Shown one piece after another: positions 1 to 8,578 of a DNA stretch of 35,698 nucleotides (positions are counted from its first letter, which is position 1; every line of letters starts with the position of its first letter). The notes under the pieces were generated by a model, which saw only the letters and a program-made list of their open reading frames with translations, had not been told where the DNA came from and did no database searches. This DNA is from Betaproteobacteria bacterium (GTDB lineage: Bacteria; Pseudomonadota; Gammaproteobacteria; Burkholderiales; Casimicrobiaceae): the NCBI GenBank assembly GCA_003153475.1, contig PLYT01000011.1, forward strand, positions 1 through 35,698, read 5' to 3'. The position numbers and the translations under genes were made by a program.

Positions 1-1050
<1,050 letters not shown>

Positions 1051-1085
1051 CCCGGGCGACGCCGTCGCGAACTGACAACGGAAAT

Positions 1086-1105
1086 GCTTCCAACGCCGCG
1101 GAAGC
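1086..1105 (+). terminator. Weak hairpin downstream of groEL
   Basis: A 6-bp perfect stem (GCTTCC / GGAAGC) with an 8-base loop lies 35 bases after the groEL stop codon. No T-run follows, so it is not a typical intrinsic terminator. It may be a weak terminator, an RNA 3'-end stabiliser, or chance. The rest of 1051-1239 shows nothing else I can support. Confidence 0.25.
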
Positions 1106-1239
1106 GAGACGATCATGGTGCTCGCCTTTATCGCCGTGGCTGGCAGCCCGTTCACACCACTATCGGGATCGATGCGCTTCGCTACCGGTGAGCCAGGCCG
1201 GCGAGAGCTTATGCGTCGAGCCAGGGGGAAAAGCAAGCT

Positions 1240-2040
1240 TTGGCCGAGATTCTGATCACTGAAGCATTGACGCGGCGCTTCGGCGACGTCATGGCTCTGG
1301 ACGCTCTCGATCTGACGGTCAGCGAAGGCGAGGTGTTCGGGTTGCTTGGCCGTAACGGCGCGGGCAAGACGACGCTGATCAAGATGCTGACGACGCTGTT
1401 GCCGCCCACGTCGGGGAGAGCGACGGTTGGCGGCTTCGACATTGTCACTGCGCCCGCACGCGTGCGCGGCATTATCGGCTACGTGCCACAGGCGCTTTCC
1501 GCCGATGGCGAGCTTACCGGACGCGAGAATCTGCAGATCTTTACTCGCCTCTACGACATTCCGCGGGCGCTTCGGAAACAGCGCGTCGACGAAGGTCTTG
1601 CGTTCATGGGCTTGACGGATGCAGCCGACAAGCTGGTGGGCGCCTATTCAGGCGGCATGATCCGGCGGCTCGAAATCGCACAATCGATGCTGCACCGCCC
1701 CAGAGTGCTTTTTCTCGACGAGCCGACGGTCGGCCTCGATCCGGTCGCGCGCGAAGCTGTCTGGGAGCATATCAAGCAACTGCAGACCAGGTATGGGACG
1801 ACGATCGTCCTGACTTCGCATTACATGGACGAAGTCGAGCAACTGTGCGATCGGGTTGCCATCCTCCGCCGCGGCAGGATGGCGGCGGTCGGCACCCTGG
1901 CGGAGCTGGCTGCCGGTAGCGGCGTCTCCGGCAATAACCTGGATCACATGTTCGCCTTTTACACGGAGGACACGATTGAGAGCTCCGGAGGGTACGTTGA
2001 AACAGCCAACGCCCGCCATGCCGCCCAACGCCTCGGCTGA
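1240..2040 (+). CDS. ABC exporter ATP-binding protein, DrrA type
   Basis: This is the nucleotide-binding subunit of an ABC-2 type exporter of the daunorubicin-resistance (DrrA/CcmA/NodI-like) group, which hydrolyses ATP on the cytoplasmic face to drive export. Visible motifs are Walker [10 protein letters not shown] (about residues 37-45), Q-loop YVPQ, signature YSGGM (136-140), Walker B VLFLDE (156-161), D-loop GLD and H-loop SHYMDE. At 266 residues it is somewhat shorter than DrrA (about 330) and lacks a long C-terminal extension. The start is a TTG with an AGGGGG ribosome-binding site about ten bases upstream; no ATG in this frame fits. The permease gene overlaps its 3' end, so the two are co-translated. 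The substrate cannot be read from the sequence; drugs, lipids and polysaccharides are all possible in this group. Confidence 0.93.
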   Translation: MAEILITEALTRRFGDVMALDALDLTVSEGEVFGLLGRNGAGKTTLIKMLTTLLPPTSGRATVGGFDIVTAPARVRGIIGYVPQALSADGELTGRENLQIFTRLYDIPRALRKQRVDEGLAFMGLTDAADKLVGAYSGGMIRRLEIAQSMLHRPRVLFLDEPTVGLDPVAREAVWEHIKQLQTRYGTTIVLTSHYMDEVEQLCDRVAILRRGRMAAVGTLAELAAGSGVSGNNLDHMFAFYTEDTIESSGGYVETANARHAAQRLG

Positions 2041-2851
2041 ACCTCCGCCGGAAGACCAGCAGCGCGGAAGGGCGGCAGCAGTTCTGCGCTACGGGAGCAA
2101 GGTGCTCGCCGTAGCCGACATGGAGGTGCGCAAGCTGCGCCACGACCCGAGCGAGCTGCTGACCCGCGCCATTCAGCCGATGCTCTGGTTGCTGGTCTTC
2201 GGCGAGGTCTTTGCCAGGGTGCGCGCGATTCCTACGGGCGACTTGAGCTATCTCGACTTTCTTGCGCCCGGCATCTTGGCCCAAAGCGTGCTCTTTGTCG
2301 CGATCTTCTACGGTATTTCCGTGATCTGGGAACGCGATCTCGGCATCTTGCACAAGTTCCTGGTGAGCCCGACGCCACGCACAGCCCTTGTTCTCGGCAA
2401 GGCGCTATCAGCAGGCGTGCGGGCGCTGTCGCAGGCGATCATCGTCTACGTGCTCGCACTGGTGCTCGGCGTCCGGATGAATTGGCATCCCGGGCCACTG
2501 TGCGGCGTGGTGTTACTGGTGATCCTGGGTGCCGCGCTGTTCTCCACGTTCTCGCTGATCATCGCCTGCATCGTCAAGACGCGGGAACGCTTCATGGGAA
2601 TCGGCCAGGTGCTGACGATGCCCTTGTTCTTCGCCAGCAATGCGATCTACCCGACCGACATCATGCCGGACTGGTTAAAGTGGATCGCGCACGCCAATCC
2701 GCTTACCTACGAGGTTGACGGACTCCGCGCATTGATGCTCGACGGAGGGGGCAGTAGCCTGGGGCTCGGCCTCGATTTCGCGGTTCTTACGCTAACGCTG
2801 GCGGTGCTCGTCGCTTGGGCGGGCAAGATGTATCCGCGCATCGTCGTGTGA
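1997..2851 (+). CDS. ABC-2 type permease, DrrB type
   Basis: This is the membrane subunit partnering the preceding ATPase. After a Pro/Gln-rich cytoplasmic N-terminus it has about six hydrophobic segments, with the ABC-2 family pattern: IQPMLWLLVFGEVF in the first helix, then DFLAPGILAQSVLF, a conserved ERDLGILHKFLVSPTPR loop, and NPLTYEVDGLRALML before the last helix. I place the start at a TTG (MKQPTPAM...), which has GGAGGG four bases upstream and overlaps the ATPase gene by 44 bases. An in-frame ATG at 2018 is the alternative. The frame stays open further upstream inside the ATPase gene, but that part reads as arginine-rich shadow sequence. The pair looks like a complete exporter; no periplasmic component is adjacent. 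Confidence 0.9.
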   Translation: MKQPTPAMPPNASAEPPPEDQQRGRAAAVLRYGSKVLAVADMEVRKLRHDPSELLTRAIQPMLWLLVFGEVFARVRAIPTGDLSYLDFLAPGILAQSVLFVAIFYGISVIWERDLGILHKFLVSPTPRTALVLGKALSAGVRALSQAIIVYVLALVLGVRMNWHPGPLCGVVLLVILGAALFSTFSLIIACIVKTRERFMGIGQVLTMPLFFASNAIYPTDIMPDWLKWIAHANPLTYEVDGLRALMLDGGGSSLGLGLDFAVLTLTLAVLVAWAGKMYPRIVV

Positions 2852-2884
2852 TGCGTCGTGAACCGGCGCCACGATCGTCCGGCT

Positions 2885-3859
2885 TTACGGCGGATGGGGT
2901 GCCGTGGAAAATGCTTGCTCGAAACGCCGCGCGAATTCCTGGAACGCGTCACGCGGCAGGTGGTTAATGCCTGCCGCCTCCGCCCGTCCGCCACCGGTCA
3001 CGAACTGGCGGCAAAGGTCGTCGGCGCCGGTCCGGATGGCCACCGGCGCGCGCACGCTGACCGTGTATCCGCCTTGCGCATTGGGCGTCAGGACGGCATG
3101 CGCCCGAGCTCGAAATCGATTCGCCAGATGATTGCCGAACACGCCGGAAACACGCCGGCTCCAGGCCGCGTCCGGCAGAACATAGATGGTGGCATGGTCA
3201 AACACGACTTCGGGATCGACTTCGCTTGCCGTGGCGAGATCGTCGCAACGAGCCTTGCTCAGACGGGCGATGATCGGTTCCGTGCGGAGGAAGTGGAATG
3301 GATCGGCGTAACGATGCATGACCTCATACAACGCCGCGGGCGGCATGATAAGGTCGCTTATCTTCTCGCCGTAGGCATTGTACGCGAGGTCTTCGCCGAG
3401 TTCTCCCAGTTGGCCGAGCTGCTCGCTGCCGAGCACGAGGGGGCGGGCAAGCTCGCGTGCTGCGTCGGGCAGGTTGTCGCCGAACGCTGCAACGATGGCC
3501 CAAATGCGTTGCTTGCCACCAAGATAGCGGTCAACCAGCATCGCCGTACACACCTCGGGAGACGGGTCGATGGTCGCCTTCAACCCGGGATGGCGCGGCA
3601 AGTCGCCGGCATAATGATGATCGAAATATTGTATGTCCACTCCCCGGTCCAGCAGGCTGACGAGGGCGTCATGATTGGTCGCCGCCGATACGTCGAGCAC
3701 GGTGACCGCGTCGCCGCGCTGTGCCGGCACGCGCTGGAGCAGCGCCACGTCGCGTTTCACGCCGGTGATGAGTACCGACTCGAGCGGCGCCTCCAGCCGA
3801 AGCTGGTGCAAGGCGCACAGGCCGTCGGCATCGCCGTTGAAGACGTCGAACTGGGTCAT
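2885..3859 (-). CDS. DHH-family phosphoesterase
   Basis: A 324-residue protein of the DHH superfamily (RecJ, NrnA, PPX1 and GdpP relatives), which use two Mn ions to hydrolyse phosphoester or phosphoanhydride bonds. The N-terminal metal motif FNGDADGLCAL (Asp10, Asp12), the VLDVS strand-end Asp and the signature FDHHYAG (Asp80-His81-His82) are intact. The C-terminal part carries a glycine-rich GGGRAEAAGINHLP segment resembling the DHHA1 substrate-binding motif GGGH..A.G. The start is the ATG at 3859; an upstream in-frame ATG at 4015 would give a low-complexity Arg/Ser-rich leader running into the opposite gene. It is divergent from the PRPP synthase gene with a 65-base spacer. The substrate is unknown; oligonucleotides, cyclic dinucleotide products or polyphosphate-like esters are family possibilities. 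Confidence 0.88.
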   Translation of the reverse strand: MTQFDVFNGDADGLCALHQLRLEAPLESVLITGVKRDVALLQRVPAQRGDAVTVLDVSAATNHDALVSLLDRGVDIQYFDHHYAGDLPRHPGLKATIDPSPEVCTAMLVDRYLGGKQRIWAIVAAFGDNLPDAARELARPLVLGSEQLGQLGELGEDLAYNAYGEKISDLIMPPAALYEVMHRYADPFHFLRTEPIIARLSKARCDDLATASEVDPEVVFDHATIYVLPDAAWSRRVSGVFGNHLANRFRARAHAVLTPNAQGGYTVSVRAPVAIRTGADDLCRQFVTGGGRAEAAGINHLPRDAFQEFARRFEQAFSTAPHPP

Positions 3860-3924
3860 GGCCGGCGAGGAACTGAATCGTTGGGCCGGACAGGCCACCC
3901 GGTGCGTAATGGAGGGCATCCCGG

Positions 3925-4908
3925 ATGCGCGATGAACTGATGCTGTTTGCGCTCGATGCGACGCGTGCATACGGGGAAGCCGTTGCCCGCGAGCTCGGCG
4001 TGACGCTTTCGCCACACGAGGAGCGGGAGTTCGAGGACGGCGAGCACAAGACGCGGCCGCTGGTGAGCGTACGTGGCCGCGATGTGTACGTCATGCAATC
4101 GCTTTACGCCGATGCGAAGCAAAGCGTCAACGACAAGCTGCTGCGGCTGCTCTTCTTTCTGGGGGCGCTCAAGGACGCCTCGGCCGGCCGTCTCACGGCG
4201 ATCGTTCCCTATCTTGCGTACGCGCGCAAGGACCGCAAGAGCAAAGCGCGCGATCCGGTGACCACGCGTTACGTCGCTACATTGTTCGAGGCTGTCGGGG
4301 CGGACTGTGTCGTCACATTGGATGTACACAACCTGGCCGCCTTTCAAAATGCGTTTCGTTGTCGGACCGAACATCTCGAGGCCGCCAAACTTTTCGTTTC
4401 CGCACTCGTTCCCCTGGTCGGCACGGACGACCTTGCGGTCGTTTCTCCCGACGCCGGCGGCATCAAGCGGGCGGAGGCTTTGCGCGAGCGCCTCTCGGCC
4501 GTGCTCAAGCGGCCGATTACGGCGGCGTTTGCCGAGAAGTATCGCAGCAGCGGTGTCCTTACCGGCGATGCGCTGGTAGGTGATGTTCGCGGCAAGACGG
4601 CCATCATCGTCGACGATCTGATCAGCGCCGGCAATACGGTCGCCCGCGCCGCGCACGCGTGCCGCGCGTGCGGTGCCACGCGCGTACTTGCCGTCGCGTC
4701 GCACGGAGTTTTCGCGGACGCTGCCAACATGGTGCTTGCCGCGAGCGAGATCGAGCGCATCGTCGTGACTGACACGATCCCGCCGCTGCGCGTTACCGCC
4801 CCGGGATTGAAGTCCCGGCTGGTGCTGGTCAGCACCGCGGACTTGTTCGCGGAGGCGATCAAGAGGCTTCATGGCGACGGCTCGATCGTGGAGCTGCTCG
4901 GCAACTGA
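3925..4908 (+). CDS. prs: Ribose-phosphate pyrophosphokinase (PRPP synthase)
   Basis: This makes 5-phosphoribosyl-1-diphosphate from ribose 5-phosphate and ATP, the activated ribose for nucleotide, His, Trp and NAD synthesis. At 327 residues it is close to the usual 310-320. Visible landmarks are FEDGE (ring-contact region), QSLY, the catalytic-region block [14 protein letters not shown], the metal and ATP segment TLDVHN (His135), the flexible-loop Lys-x-Arg at about 205-207, and the PRPP-binding loop [12 protein letters not shown] (about 227-238). It differs from housekeeping Prs, where the loop usually reads DD.IDT.GT and the ATP segment DLHA, so it is probably a divergent second copy. A GGAGGG sits eight bases before the ATG. 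It converges with the kinase-fusion gene, separated by a short hairpin. Confidence 0.88.
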   Translation: MRDELMLFALDATRAYGEAVARELGVTLSPHEEREFEDGEHKTRPLVSVRGRDVYVMQSLYADAKQSVNDKLLRLLFFLGALKDASAGRLTAIVPYLAYARKDRKSKARDPVTTRYVATLFEAVGADCVVTLDVHNLAAFQNAFRCRTEHLEAAKLFVSALVPLVGTDDLAVVSPDAGGIKRAEALRERLSAVLKRPITAAFAEKYRSSGVLTGDALVGDVRGKTAIIVDDLISAGNTVARAAHACRACGATRVLAVASHGVFADAANMVLAASEIERIVVTDTIPPLRVTAPGLKSRLVLVSTADLFAEAIKRLHGDGSIVELLGN

Positions 4909-4910
4909 CG

Positions 4911-4928
4911 CTTCGGTAACGGCCGAAG
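4911..4928. terminator. Hairpin between convergent prs and kinase-fusion genes
   Basis: A perfect 6-bp inverted repeat (CTTCGG / CCGAAG, 6-base loop) fills most of the 22-base gap between two convergent stop codons. It has no T-run on either strand. Its position suits a bidirectional transcription end, but the stem is short. Confidence 0.35.
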
Positions 4929-4930
4929 GG

Positions 4931-7576
4931 TCATGCGATGCGCGCACCGTACTGGCTGGCGAGCTGGAGGTAATTGTGGGCGTGCGCCGCCCACCTGGAC
5001 GGCTCGCGCGGTGCAGGGTCGTTGAGGTGCCAGATGGCGAGCTTTGCCCGCACGCAGGCGCGATAGCTTCGATAGAAGGCGAGCATGGGCGGTGGCGGTA
5101 CATCCTGCGTGACCTCAGCGTAGGTCTCGAAAATGGTGGCCGAGAACGCAGGAGCGCCCAGCCGTTCGCATTCGAGCGCCAGGAACGCCAGTTCGTCGGC
5201 CGGGTCGAGGATGCGCAGCTCGCGCGAGAACTCCAGGCAGTCGATGATCTGCGGTTCGGTTTCGAGGCAGATGTGCTCGGGTCGCAAATCCCCATGCGCC
5301 TCGATGATGCGCCCCGCCTGGGCGCGTTCGTCGAACAATCCCGGCCGATGCTCCAGCATGCCGCTTTGTTGCAGTGTGATCGCCGCGATCAGATCCGCCG
5401 GCAGGCCGTACGCGGGAATACTGAGTTCGCGCAGATTTTCGGCGATACCCTGGGCGAACCCGTCGCGGTAGGCGGCGCCGGCGATCGCGACCGGCACGCT
5501 GTCCCGGTAAAACCGCGCGAGCCGCATGACGATGCGCCGAAGGTCTGAGCTCGTTGCTGCACCGCCCAGAATCAACCGGTCGAGCATGCGTGCCGCTGGC
5601 AGCCGACGCATCTTGATCAGCCAATCGATAGCCTGCCCGTCCCCCGTCAGCCGCAAGCGCCCGCCGTCATCGAGCAGTAAGGGCACGATGTCGAGGTAGA
5701 CGTCGTCCGAGAGCCGGCGATTGAGCTGCAGCTCCACTACGCAGTTTCGCCGTCGAGCAGCCTCGGCAGTCAAATCCAGATTGCGCAAGCGCACGGGCTT
5801 CTTGAGTTTCCAGGCGTGCCGATCAGTGAGAAAAACCCAGGACAGGTGCGTTTCCACCATGTCGACCTTGGTCGTAGGCTCGGGGTAGCTTGCCGGCATT
5901 GACAGGAACGCGACTTTGGCTCCCAGGCCGGGATCAGCGACGGCAAGCGTCTTGGTGTCTGCGCCGCAACGGTTTTCGGTTGCAACCCGCCCGACGACGG
6001 CGGCCCAGGACGCCGCCTCACGGGCACGTTCGAGCGGGGCTTCGCTATCGTAGGTGACCACGTCGGCGCCCTCGTCCGGCTCGAGCGGCTCCTGCGTCCG
6101 CAGCTGATGGTTCAGCACCGCCAGGTCCGCGTCAGACGCATCGTGGCCTTCAGTCGCACGGCGCGTAATGCGCTCGCGCAGCGTTGCCTCGCTGGCCGCG
6201 AAGGTGACGATCACGAACGGAACCTTCAGCTCCGACGCGAGCTTGCGAAACAGATCTCGCTGCCGACGCTTGAGAAATGTTGCGTCGACAAGGGCGACAT
6301 GACCCGCGGCGACGACGCCGCCGACCAGGTTGCACACGCGGCGGTACGTAGCCTCGGTCGCGTCGAGAGCATACAGGCCACTGTCGATGCCGGCTGACGA
6401 TCGCTCGCACGGTCCATACCCATGCAAACGCTTGCGCTCGACATCGGTGCGGATACGTATCGCACCCAGTACTTCCAGCAGAGCCTGTGACAGGGTTGTC
6501 TTTCCGGACCCGGCGAGGCCATGAGTGAGGATGATCGCCGTGCACGGCGGTTGTGCGTAAGCCTGGGCGAGAACGACATAGCCATGGTATTCGGCGAGGA
6601 CGGCTCGCCTCGCATCCCCGGAGCCGAGCTGTGCGGCACGCAGGCGGGCGACCTTCGCTCGTACCATAGCGCGATACGCGAGATAGAAACGCAGGACGGA
6701 CAATCCCGCGTAATCGCCCGTGATCTCCAGATAGGCGTTGAGGAACCGCTGGCCCAGGTCGCCGCGACCGCGGTCGCGCAAATCCATCACGGTGAAGGCG
6801 ACTTCGCTCATCACGTCGATCCAGCGCATCGCATCGTTGAATTCGATGCAGTCGAAGATAGTGATCTCGCCATCGATGCGCGCAATGTTGCCCAGGTGCA
6901 AATCGCCGTGGCACTCGCGTATGAACCCGCCTCGTTGGCGTTCGCAGAACGCAGCGTGACGAGCTTTGTGCTCATGCTCTGCCCATAGCGCGAGCGCATC
7001 GAGCTCCGTCCGGTCTGCAGCCGAGGCCAAGAGGGGCCTGACCTGCGAAAAATTTTGCAGCGCGACGCGCAGGACATCGCCGGGCCGACCAAATGCGCTA
7101 TCCGGCGCGGCGACATCAATCGCGGCGTGAAAAGCGGCGACCTTGGCGGCCAGTACGTCGATATCGGCCGCGCCGAGCTCGTTACGCGAGAGCAACAGGC
7201 TCGCGAGCGCTTCCTGGGAGAACTCGCGCATCTTGACGGCATACTCGAGCGCCGGGCCATCGCCGCCGAGGGTCGGGGCATCGATTGTGCCGGTGATCGC
7301 AACGACGTCGAGATAGAGTGCGGGCGCGAGTCGGCGGTTAAGCTTAAGCTCCTGTTCGCAGTAGAAACGCCGTGCCGGCAGCGTCGTGAAGTCCAGAAAT
7401 CCCAGGTTCACGTTTTTCTTTATCTTGTACGCGTACTTTCCCGTCAGCAGGACGTAGGAGATGTGCGTTTCCAGAACGGTGACGTGCTCACACTCGCTGC
7501 CAAAGACCGCGGGCACGCGCAAGGACGTTATGAGTCGCGCCTGATCGCGTGCAAGGTCGGTCGAGTCTGGCGGCAT
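4931..7576 (-). CDS. APH-like kinase / P-loop kinase / APH-like kinase fusion
   Basis: An 881-residue cytoplasmic protein with three kinase-like modules in one uninterrupted frame. Residues about 35-340 are an aminoglycoside-phosphotransferase-like (APH) domain with ETHISYVLLTGKYAYKIKK, Brenner motif HGDLHLGN (223-230) and IFDCIEFND (240-248). Residues about 345-520 are a zeta-toxin/gluconate-kinase-like P-loop domain with Walker A GLAGSGKTT (353-361) and the VDATFLKRRQRDLF block. Residues about 572-881 form a second APH-like domain beginning METHLSWVFLTDRHAWKLKK. Its Brenner motif reads HGDLRPEHI (761-769), with His where Asn is usual, followed by IIDCLEFSR (777-785). The first two modules match the family annotated as bifunctional aminoglycoside phosphotransferase/ATP-binding protein. 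The small molecule phosphorylated is unknown, and antibiotic resistance should not be assumed. The gene lies 51 bases after the PfkB kinase gene on the same strand and may be the last gene of that operon. Confidence 0.88.
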   Translation of the reverse strand: MPPDSTDLARDQARLITSLRVPAVFGSECEHVTVLETHISYVLLTGKYAYKIKKNVNLGFLDFTTLPARRFYCEQELKLNRRLAPALYLDVVAITGTIDAPTLGGDGPALEYAVKMREFSQEALASLLLSRNELGAADIDVLAAKVAAFHAAIDVAAPDSAFGRPGDVLRVALQNFSQVRPLLASAADRTELDALALWAEHEHKARHAAFCERQRGGFIRECHGDLHLGNIARIDGEITIFDCIEFNDAMRWIDVMSEVAFTVMDLRDRGRGDLGQRFLNAYLEITGDYAGLSVLRFYLAYRAMVRAKVARLRAAQLGSGDARRAVLAEYHGYVVLAQAYAQPPCTAIILTHGLAGSGKTTLSQALLEVLGAIRIRTDVERKRLHGYGPCERSSAGIDSGLYALDATEATYRRVCNLVGGVVAAGHVALVDATFLKRRQRDLFRKLASELKVPFVIVTFAASEATLRERITRRATEGHDASDADLAVLNHQLRTQEPLEPDEGADVVTYDSEAPLERAREAASWAAVVGRVATENRCGADTKTLAVADPGLGAKVAFLSMPASYPEPTTKVDMVETHLSWVFLTDRHAWKLKKPVRLRNLDLTAEAARRRNCVVELQLNRRLSDDVYLDIVPLLLDDGGRLRLTGDGQAIDWLIKMRRLPAARMLDRLILGGAATSSDLRRIVMRLARFYRDSVPVAIAGAAYRDGFAQGIAENLRELSIPAYGLPADLIAAITLQQSGMLEHRPGLFDERAQAGRIIEAHGDLRPEHICLETEPQIIDCLEFSRELRILDPADELAFLALECERLGAPAFSATIFETYAEVTQDVPPPPMLAFYRSYRACVRAKLAIWHLNDPAPREPSRWAAHAHNYLQLASQYGARIA

Positions 7577-7627
7577 GATCGATCGTGCTCCAGGCGACCC
7601 GGGCTCTCTATGACAGCAAGATTGGAA

Positions 7628-8563
7628 TCATGCGGGCGTGCGGGCAAGGAATGCCTTCACCTCGTGGTCTCGCGGCAGCGGTGCAACCGCGCCGTAGCCT
7701 AGCGTCTTGAGGGCCGCGGCCGCGTTGGCGTAGCGCGCGGCCGCCAGCGGGGTGTCGCCCGCGATGAGGCGTGCCGTGAAGGCGCCATCGAAACAGTCTC
7801 CCGCGCCGGTGGTGTCCATGCAAGCCATGCGATGGCCGGGCAGATGCTGGCGCATGGTCGCCGTCGATACCCACACTCCCTCGGCGCCCATCTTGAGCGC
7901 GACGACCGGCGCGCCGCGCGCATGACACCAGTCGAGAATCGCCTGCGGTTCGTGGACTCCGGACAGTTGTTGTGCCTCTTCCAGGCTTGGCAGGAACCAA
8001 TCGCATAGCGGAATCGTGCCCACGATCACAGCCCTGGCGCGGGCGAGCGTCCAGAGTTTCAGTCGCAGGTTGGGATCGTACGAAATCTTCGTGCCCGCCT
8101 CACGTGCCGCCTCGATCGCGGCGAACGCTGTATCGCAGGCACACCCACTGATGGCTTGACTGATCCCCGAGACGTGCAGAACCTTCGAGGCGCGGACGAG
8201 ATCGAGCGGCAGATCGGCTGGACGCATCCGGCTTGCAGCGGAGCCGGCGCGCAGGTAGCTGAACTCGTGGCCGGCGGCGGCGTGCGTTACGAAGTAGACG
8301 CCCGTGCGCGCATCCGCGTCGATCCCAACGCCTTGGGAATCCACGCCTTCGCGCTGCCATAGATCGAGAAACATTCTCCCGAACGCGTCAGATCCCAGCC
8401 GCGTGATGTACGCCGTGCGCCAACCCAGACGCGCGACCGCGATTACGCAATTCGATGTGTCGCCGCCGAAGCCCTGCAGATATTGGTTCCTCGAGCCGCG
8501 CGTCTGATTGAACTCGACCATCGGCTCGCCCAACGCTACCAGATCGACACTTGCGCGCTCCAT
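7628..8563 (-). CDS. kdgK: PfkB-family sugar kinase (2-keto-3-deoxygluconate kinase-like)
   Basis: A 311-residue ribokinase-fold enzyme that phosphorylates a sugar or sugar acid with ATP. The PfkB motifs are clear: the N-terminal GFGGDTSN block (about 32-38), and DTTGAGDCFDGAF (250-262) with the catalytic base Asp256 and the anion hole. Overall it looks most like 2-dehydro-3-deoxygluconokinase (LGEPMVEF opening, SYDPNLRLKLW, WFLPSLEEAQQLSG). Following a polyol dehydrogenase it could instead be a fructokinase, as in mannitol operons where mannitol is oxidised to fructose and then phosphorylated. Fructuronate-to-KDG metabolism is the competing reading, but no mannonate dehydratase is nearby. 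The start ATG is 15 bases after the dehydrogenase stop. The symbol is tentative. Confidence 0.85.
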   Translation of the reverse strand: MERASVDLVALGEPMVEFNQTRGSRNQYLQGFGGDTSNCVIAVARLGWRTAYITRLGSDAFGRMFLDLWQREGVDSQGVGIDADARTGVYFVTHAAAGHEFSYLRAGSAASRMRPADLPLDLVRASKVLHVSGISQAISGCACDTAFAAIEAAREAGTKISYDPNLRLKLWTLARARAVIVGTIPLCDWFLPSLEEAQQLSGVHEPQAILDWCHARGAPVVALKMGAEGVWVSTATMRQHLPGHRMACMDTTGAGDCFDGAFTARLIAGDTPLAAARYANAAAALKTLGYGAVAPLPRDHEVKAFLARTPA

Positions 8564-8578
8564 CGGGGTCGCCCGACG

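Noticed and set aside
1114-1254. A 46-codon ATG frame between groEL and the ABC exporter
   Set aside because: No ribosome-binding site or family resemblance, and it overlaps the better supported start of the ABC ATPase.
4931-7576. Reading the APH domains as aminoglycoside resistance
   Set aside because: APH-fold proteins phosphorylate many small molecules; the domain arrangement and neighbours do not point to antibiotics.
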